A DNA stretch of 64,000 nucleotides from Methyloversatilis universalis FAM5. Lineage in GTDB: Bacteria; Pseudomonadota; Gammaproteobacteria; Burkholderiales; Rhodocyclaceae. The notes under the pieces were generated by a model, which saw nothing but the letters and a program-made list of their open reading frames with translations, was not told the DNA's origin and ran no database searches. Positions 46,245 to 53,260 of the stretch are shown piece after piece (position 1 is the stretch's first letter; every line of letters starts with the position of its first letter). The position numbers and the translations under genes are program-made. Location: contig NZ_AFHG01000052.1 in assembly GCF_000214035.2 (NCBI RefSeq), positions 496,001 through 560,000 of the forward strand, read 5' to 3'.

Positions 46245-48149
46245 ATGCCGCTGATCACCCTCGATAACGCCTGCCTTGCCTTCGGCGACCTGCCCCTGCT
46301 GGACCACGCCGTGCTGGTGGTCGAGCCAGGCGAACGTCTGGCGCTGATCGGCCGCAACGGCACCGGCAAATCCAGCCTGCTCAAGATCCTGGCCGGCGAC
46401 GCCCGGCTGGACGACGGCACCGCCTGGCGGCAGCCGGGCATCAGGATCGCCTATGTCGCGCAGGAACCGCAGTTCGCGCCGGGCGCCCGGGTGTTCGACG
46501 CCATCGCCGAAGGGCTGGGCGAACTGTCGCAGCTGCTGATCGACTACCACGACGTGGCCGAGGCGGTGGCCCATGGCGACGAAGGCAAGCTCGACCGCAT
46601 GGCGGAACTGCAGGACGCGCTGGAACACCACCAGGCGTGGCGCTTCGAACAGCGCATCGAACAGGCGCTGGTGAAGCTCAACCTGCCGGGCGACGCAACC
46701 GTGGAGTCACTGTCCGGCGGCATGCTAAAGCGCGTCGCGCTGGCGCGCGCGCTGGTGTCGGAGCCGGACATGCTGCTGCTGGACGAACCGACCAACCACC
46801 TCGACCTCGACGGCATCGCCTGGCTGGAAACGCTGCTGAACGACTTCCGCGGTGCGAGTCTGGTGATCACCCACGACCGCCGCTTCCTCGACAGCTTCGC
46901 CACCCGCATCATCGAGCTGGACCGCGGCGTGCTGCGGAGCTATCCCGGCCGCTACGCCGAGTACGTGGCGCGCAAGGTGGACGAACTGGCGGCCGAAGCG
47001 CTGGAATCCGCGCGCGCCGACAAGCTGCTGGCACAGGAGGAGGTATGGATACGCAAGGGCGTGGAAGCCCGCCGTACCCGCGCCCAGTTCCGTGTAAAGC
47101 GGCTCGACGAACTGCGCGCCCAGCGCGAGGCGCGCCGCGACCAGATGGGGCGAGCCAAGCTGGAACTGGACCGCGGCGAAGCATCGGGTCAGCTGGTGGC
47201 CGAACTTGAAGGCGTGAGCAAGCGCTACGGCGAGCGGCCCATCGTGCGCGACTTCTCGACCCGAATCGTGCGTGGCGACAAGGTGGGCCTGATCGGCCCG
47301 AACGGCGCCGGCAAGACCACGCTGCTCAAGCTCATCCTCGGCCAGCTGGAGCCGGACGAAGGCCGGGTGCGCACCGGCAGCCGCATACAGGTGGCCTATT
47401 TCGACCAGTTCCGCGCCCAGCTCGACGAATCGGCCACGCTGGCCGAAGTGATCAGCCCGGGTTCGGACTTCGTCGAGATCGGCGGCAAGCGCATCCACGT
47501 GATCGGCTATCTGGGCGATTTCCTGTTCCCGCCGCAGCGCGCACGCGCCAAGGTCGAATCGCTGTCCGGCGGCGAGCGCAACCGGCTGCTGCTGGCGCGC
47601 CTGTTCGCGCGGCCGGCCAATGTGCTGGTGCTGGACGAGCCGACCAACGACCTCGACATGGAAACGCTGGATCTGCTGGAGCAGCTGCTGCAGGACTACG
47701 ACGGCACCGTGCTGCTGGTGTCGCACGATCGCGCCTTCCTCGACGCGGTGGTGACCCAGACCATCGCCTATGAAGGCGAGGGTCGCTGGCGTGAATACGT
47801 CGGCGGCTACAGCGACTGGGTGGCGCAGCGCGCCACGGCGCCGGCCGTACCGGCGAACGTGACCGCGAATGCGGCGACGAAGCCCGCGGCGGCCGTCCCG
47901 GTGGTCAAGGCCGACAAGCCGGCCGCCGCGCAGAAGACGAAACTGAGCTTCAAGGAACAGAAGGAACTCGATGCGCTGCCGGACCGCATCGCCACGCTGG
48001 AGGCTGAGCAGGGGACGCTGACCGATCGCCTGTCCGGCGGCACGGTGAGCGGTCAGGATGCCGCGAAGCTGTCGACCCGTCTGGGCGAACTGGCCGCCGA
48101 GATCGACGCCGCGATGCTGCGCTGGGAAGAGCTGGAGTCGCGGCGCTAG
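46245..48149 (+). CDS. uup: ABC-F ATPase Uup
   Basis: 634 residues. Two ABC cassettes: Walker A GRNGTGKSSLLK with signature LSGGMLKRVALARAL, and GPNGAGKTTLLKLI with LSGGERNRLLLARL. Walker B motifs are LLLDEPTNHLDLDG and LVLDEPTNDLDMET. A linker follows the first cassette and a C-terminal coiled coil (about 565-634) follows an Ala/Pro stretch, the Uup arrangement. No TM. Acts on ribosomes or branched DNA. Own short promoter gap after the YbhN-like gene. Confidence 0.94.
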   Translation: MPLITLDNACLAFGDLPLLDHAVLVVEPGERLALIGRNGTGKSSLLKILAGDARLDDGTAWRQPGIRIAYVAQEPQFAPGARVFDAIAEGLGELSQLLIDYHDVAEAVAHGDEGKLDRMAELQDALEHHQAWRFEQRIEQALVKLNLPGDATVESLSGGMLKRVALARALVSEPDMLLLDEPTNHLDLDGIAWLETLLNDFRGASLVITHDRRFLDSFATRIIELDRGVLRSYPGRYAEYVARKVDELAAEALESARADKLLAQEEVWIRKGVEARRTRAQFRVKRLDELRAQREARRDQMGRAKLELDRGEASGQLVAELEGVSKRYGERPIVRDFSTRIVRGDKVGLIGPNGAGKTTLLKLILGQLEPDEGRVRTGSRIQVAYFDQFRAQLDESATLAEVISPGSDFVEIGGKRIHVIGYLGDFLFPPQRARAKVESLSGGERNRLLLARLFARPANVLVLDEPTNDLDMETLDLLEQLLQDYDGTVLLVSHDRAFLDAVVTQTIAYEGEGRWREYVGGYSDWVAQRATAPAVPANVTANAATKPAAAVPVVKADKPAAAQKTKLSFKEQKELDALPDRIATLEAEQGTLTDRLSGGTVSGQDAAKLSTRLGELAAEIDAAMLRWEELESRR

Positions 48150-48262
48150 GGCGTATGCCCCGCCGCACGACGCGAGTACTGTGCCGCGGTGAACGTGTTC
48201 CGGACAGCCGGTGCGCGTGCGGCCATGTCGGCGATTTTGACAGTCTTCGTGACGCAGTTAAT

Positions 48263-48275
48263 GGGTAAATTTCCC
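48263..48275. promoter_or_regulatory. Palindrome GGGTAAATTTCCC upstream of the PEP-CTERM gene
   Basis: Lies about 55-65 bp upstream of the -24 element, where a sigma-54 activator would bind. One mismatch from a perfect palindrome; a sister copy is at 48361. Confidence 0.4.
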
Positions 48276-48326
48276 GTGTAGTATTTCTGAAACAAAATCA
48301 TGAGGCTGCGTGTGCGCCCCATTGTC

Positions 48327-48342
48327 TGGCTCACGATTTGCT
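48327..48342 (+). promoter_or_regulatory. Sigma-54 (RpoN) -24/-12 promoter
   Basis: TGGCTC, five bases, TTGC: the invariant GG and GC are correctly spaced and only one base of TGGCAC-N5-TTGC differs. About 65 bp upstream of the PEP-CTERM start. PEP-CTERM genes are known targets of the PrsK/PrsR-RpoN system in related bacteria. Confidence 0.7.
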
Positions 48343-48360
48343 ATAGCTGCGATACCGGTC

Positions 48361-48373
48361 GGGAAAATTTCCC
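48361..48373. promoter_or_regulatory. Palindrome GGGAAAATTTCCC in the PEP-CTERM leader
   Basis: Just downstream of the expected transcription start; 98 bp from the copy at 48263. Confidence 0.4.
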
Positions 48374-48406
48374 GGGTTTCGGGCAAACAATAATCGGAGA
48401 CAGATC

Positions 48407-49555
48407 ATGGACAAGCGTGCTTACACCCGGAGGCTGCGGGCAGCTACCGCGCTGACTGCGCTGTCGGCGGCGATGGCCGCCACTGCGGCGCCGACCGTCA
48501 ATCTCGGCAATGTCGGTTACGTCACCTACGGCGACGCACGCTCCTATTCGCTGCCGATTGCCGGTCTGGAGGTGATGTCCGGCCCGGGTCAGATCAGCGT
48601 GTTCACCAAGCTGGGCCTGGGTGCGGACGGCCAGCTCGGCAATACCAATGCCGGTGTCGATGACGCCTTCGAAACGCCCAACGCCAATACCGTCGAAGGT
48701 TTCCGCACCACGACCGCCAACGAGCCCAACAGTCTGGCCGGGCAGCTGGACGGCAACTGGGACCGCCCGGGCTGGTGGGATGCCAGTCTCTCGGCGCTGA
48801 ATGCCGAACTGAACCTGAGTTCCAATTCGCTGGTGTTCTTCTTCGCCAACAACGAAATCGGCAGTGGCGAAGACCGCGCCAGCCTCGCGGCCTGGATGCG
48901 GGTCGAAATCACCCAGATCAGCACCAATTCCATCCTCGGCCGTTTCGACCTGAGCAACGATTTCAATCAGGACCACGTGTCGACCTACGGTGGTCTGCCC
49001 ACCTTCGACGGTTCAGGGGGGTCGGGCATCATTCTGGGCGATACCGGCCTGTACACGGCACCGGGGGCGCTGACCGATGCCGGCCGGCAGGACCCCTATC
49101 TGGCCGATTTCGTGCGCTCCGGTGGCCCGGTCTGTCTGCAGTCGGTGCCCGGCGGTGAAATCATCGTCGACTGCGCGGGCAGCTACACCCGCAAGGTCGA
49201 GCACAACCTCGGCGGCGACCGCGCGGCCTACGCCATCGTGATGCCGGAGCTGGACCAGATCGTCACCAACCTGATGAAGACCCCGGGTGTAAATCTGGCC
49301 GACTACGCGATACACGTCGATTACCGTCTGGGCTGCGGCAGCGAGACCGGTTTCAGCGCCATCCGTGCGCAGCCGAAGCAGAACCAGACCGTGGGCGACT
49401 GCCCGGACAAGTACGCGCTGAACGGCGGTGACGAAAAGCTGTTCCTCGGTACCCAGGCGGTGACGCCGGACAATCCGGTACCGGAACCCGGCGCGATCGC
49501 GCTGACCGCCGCTGCGCTCGGCGCAATGGCCTGGGCACGTCGCCGTCTCGGCTGA
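48407..49555 (+). CDS. PEP-CTERM sorting-domain protein (exosortase substrate)
   Basis: 382 residues. A signal peptide (about 1-28) and a large secreted domain rich in Gly, Asn and Asp without a recognised enzyme motif. It ends with the tripartite sorting signal (about 357-382): VPEPGAIAL, hydrophobic helix, RRRLG. Exosortase (EpsH-type) is expected to cleave and anchor it to or export it with exopolysaccharide. Four Cys in the last third may form disulfides. SD GGAGA sits 6 nt before ATG. Preceded by a sigma-54 promoter and ended by a bidirectional terminator. Molecular function unknown. Confidence 0.9.
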   Translation: MDKRAYTRRLRAATALTALSAAMAATAAPTVNLGNVGYVTYGDARSYSLPIAGLEVMSGPGQISVFTKLGLGADGQLGNTNAGVDDAFETPNANTVEGFRTTTANEPNSLAGQLDGNWDRPGWWDASLSALNAELNLSSNSLVFFFANNEIGSGEDRASLAAWMRVEITQISTNSILGRFDLSNDFNQDHVSTYGGLPTFDGSGGSGIILGDTGLYTAPGALTDAGRQDPYLADFVRSGGPVCLQSVPGGEIIVDCAGSYTRKVEHNLGGDRAAYAIVMPELDQIVTNLMKTPGVNLADYAIHVDYRLGCGSETGFSAIRAQPKQNQTVGDCPDKYALNGGDEKLFLGTQAVTPDNPVPEPGAIALTAAALGAMAWARRRLG

Positions 49556-49570
49556 TTGCCGCCTCCCCCA

Positions 49571-49604
49571 GGAAAAAAGCCACCGCATGCGGTGGCTTTT
49601 TTCT
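49571..49604. terminator. Bidirectional terminator between the PEP-CTERM and HDOD genes
   Basis: Arms AAAAAAGCCACCGC and GCGGTGGCTTTTTT around AT, with T-runs on both strands, between convergent genes. Confidence 0.93.
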
Positions 49605-49606
49605 TC

Positions 49607-50515
49607 TTACAGCTTCGTGTCGGGTTCGCTGCCCGCGGTGTCCGCCGGCAGCCCGACGTCTTCCGCGTGCTCAGGCAGCGTGGGCGGCGGAGAACCGTCC
49701 ATCGGCAGGCCCAGCCGGCCGAGCAGGGCTTCGTGGCTGATGTGCAGCAGTTCTTCGATGTCCTTGAAGTCGTCCGGCAGCGCCGGATCGTCCCAGCCCT
49801 TGGCGCTGTGGCGAGCGAGATTGACGGCGTACTGCACGTTGCGCACCCGGGGTGACGGGTTGGCCGCGCCGCCCATCAGTTCCACCAGCAGTGCAGGCAG
49901 TTTCCAGGCACGCGCGAGCGCGAGCTGCAGATCGTGCGAGGTGACGTTGAAGACCGCTCTCTGCGCAGCCGCCGTACGCATGGTCGGGTTGGCGCGCAGG
50001 ATGTCGCGCAGTTTCAGCGACAGTTTCGGGGCAAACACCCAGCACAGGATTTCCGCCACATCGTGCAGCAGCGTGGCGACCGTGATTTCATCTACGTCGA
50101 TGTCGTGCCGCATCCGTGCCCACTCGCGTGCCCAGGCGGAGGCCTTGCGCGCGCGCGCGATGACCCGCATCACGCCGAGCAGGGCCTGCGGATGGCCGTG
50201 CAGGTGGTCCTCCAGCGTGGGCAGCGACTCGAAGTGAGCGAAGAAGGGCGTGATGCCTATCATCATCAACGCCCGCTCTATTGTCGTGATGTCGGTATGC
50301 TGGCTGCGGCCGCGCCGCGCCTCGATGAAGGCGAGCACCCGCAGCGTCATCAGCGGATCGTGCAGGATGACCTGGGCGATGGTGCGCGCGCTGACCGTGT
50401 TTTCGGTCTCGCGCAAAAGGGCAAGCTCCCGGGTGGTGCGGGCGAGCACCGGCAGGGGTTTGTCGCCCATGTAGGCGACCCAGCCTTCCAGCGTTGCAGT
50501 GGACGCGTCGCGCAT
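49607..50515 (-). CDS. HDOD-domain signalling protein
   Basis: 302 residues. An HDOD domain (about 20-225, PF08668): LPVLARTTRELALLRE, AQVILHDPLMTLRVLAFIEA, ITTIERALMMIGITPFF, and an HD-like TLLHDVAEILCWVFAPKL. The C-terminal 70 residues are Pro/Asp-rich. HDOD proteins act in signal and motility pathways, mostly without catalysis. I use ATG 50515 with GAGG 7 nt upstream; an ATG 39 bp earlier is possible. Preceded on the same strand by a small orphan gene. Confidence 0.85.
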   Translation of the reverse strand: MRDASTATLEGWVAYMGDKPLPVLARTTRELALLRETENTVSARTIAQVILHDPLMTLRVLAFIEARRGRSQHTDITTIERALMMIGITPFFAHFESLPTLEDHLHGHPQALLGVMRVIARARKASAWAREWARMRHDIDVDEITVATLLHDVAEILCWVFAPKLSLKLRDILRANPTMRTAAAQRAVFNVTSHDLQLALARAWKLPALLVELMGGAANPSPRVRNVQYAVNLARHSAKGWDDPALPDDFKDIEELLHISHEALLGRLGLPMDGSPPPTLPEHAEDVGLPADTAGSEPDTKL

Positions 50516-50595
50516 CGTCAGGTCCTCGTTGCGATGACCTGTTAACGGCGGCACGGCACCCTTCCTGAAGGCGGGATGACTCCCGCGCCGTACGC

Positions 50596-50808
50596 TCAGT
50601 CGTTCAGGTCGTCTTCTTCATCGTAGCTGTCGACCCGCAGGCTGTCGTTGTCGGCTTCGCCGCCGGCCTCGGCCACCATCGCCATCGCGTTGATCTGCGC
50701 GATCTGGTCGAACAGGCTGGGCATGGAGGGGATGGGCTCACCCGATTTCAGCGGGCGGTGCGTATGGCGAAAACCCAGTGCTTCGGACGTCGGGCGCGGC
50801 ATGGACAT
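50596..50808 (-). CDS. Small acidic protein of unknown function
   Basis: 70 residues from ATG 50808, which has AGGAG 8 nt upstream. No signal peptide or TM. A basic N-terminus (GFRHTHRPLKSGEPIPS), a central amphipathic helix (SLFDQIAQINAMAMVAEAGG), then ADND and an acidic tail (SYDEEDDLND). I do not recognise the family. It shares the short motif AGGxADND with the protein at 52992. Probably co-transcribed with the HDOD gene and divergent from earP. Confidence 0.6.
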   Translation of the reverse strand: MSMPRPTSEALGFRHTHRPLKSGEPIPSMPSLFDQIAQINAMAMVAEAGGEADNDSLRVDSYDEEDDLND

Positions 50809-50921
50809 GTCGGGACTCCTGATACTGTTACGTGTGGTCGATCGCAGCTGCAAGGCTGATTACGACATCGGGTTCGCCGACTTGAAGGCTTGTCGCACCC
50901 CTGACTGGAGATTTTTCACGC

Positions 50922-52052
50922 ATGCATGCCGGGCGAGGGCCGGACGCCGATCTGTTCTGTCGCGTCATTGACAACTTCGGTGACGCCGGCGTGTGCTGGC
51001 GCCTGGCCAGAGCGCTGGCGACCGACCATGGCTGGCGGATACGGCTATGGATCGACGCGCCGGAAGCGCTGGCGCGGATCAAGCCGGGCGGCTGGGACGA
51101 GGGCGGCATCGAAGTCCGGCAATGGACCACGCTGCCCGCGGACATCGAACCGGCCGCCTGCGTGATCGAGGCCTTCGCCTGCGAGCTGCCGCGCAGCTAT
51201 ATAGATGCGATGGCCGCGCGTCCACAGCCACCGCGCTGGTTCAATCTGGAATATCTGAGCGCCGAGGACTGGGTCGAAGGCTGCCACGGTCTCGCTTCGC
51301 GCGATCCGGCGACCGGCCTGGCCAAGCATTTCTTCTTTCCCGGTTTCACGCCGCGTACCGGCGGCCTGCTGCGCGAGCGTGATCTGTTCGCACGGCGTGA
51401 CGCATGGCGCGGAGATGGGGCGCTGCAGCAGGCGACCTTCGCCCGCCTTGGCATGCAGCCTGATCCGGGCGCGCTGCAGCTGTCGCTGTTCAGTTACGAA
51501 AGTCCGGCCATCGCCACGCTCCTCGACGCGCTGGCGGCGGGCTCCCGGCCCGCCCAGCTCTGGGTACCGGAAGGCCGGGCCCTGGCCGCGATCGAAGCCC
51601 TTTACGGGCGGGCGCTCCGGCCAGGAGAGGCCTACCGGCGCGGCGCGCTCGAACTGCGCCCGCTGCGTTTCATGGACCAGGACGATTACGACGCGCTGCT
51701 CTGGCACGCGGACCTGAACATCGTGCGCGGCGAAGATTCCTTCGTGCGGGCCCAGTGGGCCGCCCGCCCGCTGCTCTGGCACATCTACCGCCAGCAGGAC
51801 GATGCCCACCTCGTGAAGCTGGATGCCTTCCTCGACCGTCTGTGCGCGGATCTCGACCCGGCCCCGGCGCAGGCGCTGCGCGCGGCCCATGCGGCCTGGA
51901 ACCGCGATCTTCCGCTGTCGCCCGGCGGCTGGCAGGCGCTTTTCCTGGCCTTGCCCGCGCTGCAGAAGCACGCGGAGGCCTGGGCGACCTGCCTCGCCCG
52001 GCAGCCCGACCTTGCAAGCCAGCTTGTTTCGTTTAATCAGACACCTATATAA
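50922..52052 (+). CDS. earP: EF-P arginine rhamnosyltransferase EarP
   Basis: 376 residues. Inverting GT104 enzyme that rhamnosylates Arg32 of EF-P using dTDP-rhamnose. The N-terminal motif RVIDNFGDAGVCWRLARAL holds the two catalytic Asp. Family motifs RWFNLEYLSAEDWVEGCHG, KHFFFPGFTPRTGGLLRE and NIVRGEDSFVRAQWA (with the conserved Glu) are all intact. The efp gene follows directly and carries Arg32, which confirms the pair. Confidence 0.96.
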   Translation: MHAGRGPDADLFCRVIDNFGDAGVCWRLARALATDHGWRIRLWIDAPEALARIKPGGWDEGGIEVRQWTTLPADIEPAACVIEAFACELPRSYIDAMAARPQPPRWFNLEYLSAEDWVEGCHGLASRDPATGLAKHFFFPGFTPRTGGLLRERDLFARRDAWRGDGALQQATFARLGMQPDPGALQLSLFSYESPAIATLLDALAAGSRPAQLWVPEGRALAAIEALYGRALRPGEAYRRGALELRPLRFMDQDDYDALLWHADLNIVRGEDSFVRAQWAARPLLWHIYRQQDDAHLVKLDAFLDRLCADLDPAPAQALRAAHAAWNRDLPLSPGGWQALFLALPALQKHAEAWATCLARQPDLASQLVSFNQTPI

Positions 52053-52053
52053 T
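52024..52053 (+). promoter_or_regulatory. Promoter of efp inside the earP 3' end
   Basis: TTGTTT (52024-52029), 18-bp spacer and a perfect TATAAT (52048-52053) that overlaps the earP stop. It gives efp its own transcript with a leader of about 100 nt, which contains the hairpin TGCAAC-AGGG-GTTGCA (52077-52092). Confidence 0.65.
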
Positions 52054-52163
52054 GCCGGGTTTGCCGCGACGGGCACTGCAACAGGGGTTGCAAGGAGCTC
52101 CGGGGCCCGACTGACGGGTCACGGGGCTTTGCCGGCCGGCCTCCATCCCCACAGGAACACCGC

Positions 52164-52721
52164 ATGAAAACCGCACAGGAACTGCGCGCTGGCAACGTCG
52201 TGAAGATCGGCAGCGAAGCCATGGTCGTGCTCAAGGCTGAGTACAACAAGTCGGGCCGCAACGCTGCCGTCGTCAAGATGAAGATGAAGAACCTGCTGAC
52301 CGGCTCCGGTCAGGAGACGGTTTACAAGGCCGACGACAAGTTCGACGTGGTCATCCTCGACCGCAAGGAAGTGACCTACTCCTACTTCGCCGACCCGATG
52401 TACGTGTTCATGGACGCCGACTACAACCAGTTCGAAGTGGAAGCCGAGAACATGGGTGACGCGCTGAACTACATCGAAGACGGCATGGGCTGCGAAGTGG
52501 TGTTCTATGAAGGCCGCGCGATCTCGGTCGAACTGCCGAACTCGGTCGTGCGTGAAATCACCTACACCGAGCCGGGCGTCAAGGGCGATACCTCGGGCAA
52601 GGTGCTCAAGCCGGCCAAGATCAACACCGGCTACGAAGTGGCGGTGCCGCTGTTCTGCGAAATCGGCGACAAGATCGAAATCGATACTCGCACCGGTGAA
52701 TACAAGAACCGCGTGAAGTGA
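52164..52721 (+). CDS. efp: Elongation factor P (Arg32 type)
   Basis: 185 residues. Relieves ribosome stalling at polyproline. Three beta-barrel domains; the KOW-like N-domain loop reads NKSGRNAAV with Arg32 at its tip, the site rhamnosylated by EarP, instead of the Lys34 modified by EpmA. Middle motif [20 protein letters not shown] and C-domain [16 protein letters not shown] are standard. Followed by its own terminator. Confidence 0.98.
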   Translation: MKTAQELRAGNVVKIGSEAMVVLKAEYNKSGRNAAVVKMKMKNLLTGSGQETVYKADDKFDVVILDRKEVTYSYFADPMYVFMDADYNQFEVEAENMGDALNYIEDGMGCEVVFYEGRAISVELPNSVVREITYTEPGVKGDTSGKVLKPAKINTGYEVAVPLFCEIGDKIEIDTRTGEYKNRVK

Positions 52722-52754
52722 TCGGCATGCGTGCCCGGGCACCCGAGCCGAAGC

Positions 52755-52789
52755 AAAAGGCCCCGTCCATCGACGGGGCTTTTTTTTGC
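52755..52789 (+). terminator. Terminator of efp
   Basis: Arms AGGCCCCGTC and GACGGGGCTT around CAT/C, then eight T; about 35 bp after the stop. Confidence 0.93.
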
Positions 52790-52846
52790 CTTCGCGGCGG
52801 GATCGCGGCCGGCGGCCTCGGCACAAGAGGGCGATTGTGGCGGGCC

Positions 52847-52858
52847 GGGAAATTTCCC
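52847..52858. promoter_or_regulatory. Perfect palindrome GGGAAATTTCCC upstream of the 83-aa orphan gene
   Basis: A 12-bp perfect palindrome about 135 bp before the small gene at 52992. Same core as the elements at 48263 and 48361. Confidence 0.35.
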
Positions 52859-52991
52859 TGAAGACGGCTTTTCATTGCGCTGCATCAGGACATTGAGGGC
52901 GCCAGTGCCTACATTGAAATCTTTCCGTCAAACCGGCGTGTCAATCTTGAGTCGGTGCCTGATCCGCACATCCACACAGGAGGAGATGACG

Positions 52992-53243
52992 ATGTCACGT
53001 GCAGTCCACGCTGATTTCCTGCCCTACGCACTCGAATCCGAGTTCATTCCGCCGCTCGAAGTGGCGGCGTCCCATCGCGAGCACCTTCTGTCATGGGAAA
53101 GTCAGCTGGCGGCAGCGGAGGCCTGGCAGGCAGCCGGCGGCAACGCGGACAACGACGGCGCCTGCCTGATGAGCGTGCCGCCCCGCATCGAGCGCCGCCG
53201 CCGTGCGGACGTGATCGGCTTTCCGGACCGCCGCGCCGCCTGA
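52992..53243 (+). CDS. Small protein of unknown function
   Basis: 83 residues from ATG 52992 (SD AGGAGGAG 6 nt upstream; ATG 52986 is in frame but overlaps the SD). No signal peptide or TM. Central stretch LSWESQLAAAEAWQAAGG, then NADNDGACLMSVPPR and a very basic tail (RIERRRRADVIGFPDRRAA). Not recognised. It shares AGGxADND with the protein at 50596. The strong SD and position after the efp terminator argue for a real gene with its own promoter. Convergent with the ABC exporter gene. Confidence 0.6.
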   Translation: MSRAVHADFLPYALESEFIPPLEVAASHREHLLSWESQLAAAEAWQAAGGNADNDGACLMSVPPRIERRRRADVIGFPDRRAA

Positions 53244-53260
53244 GCGGCATCGCCGCGCAC

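Noticed and set aside
48146-48334. A 62-codon minus-strand frame next to uup
   Set aside because: No SD and no known motif; it covers the promoter region of the PEP-CTERM gene.
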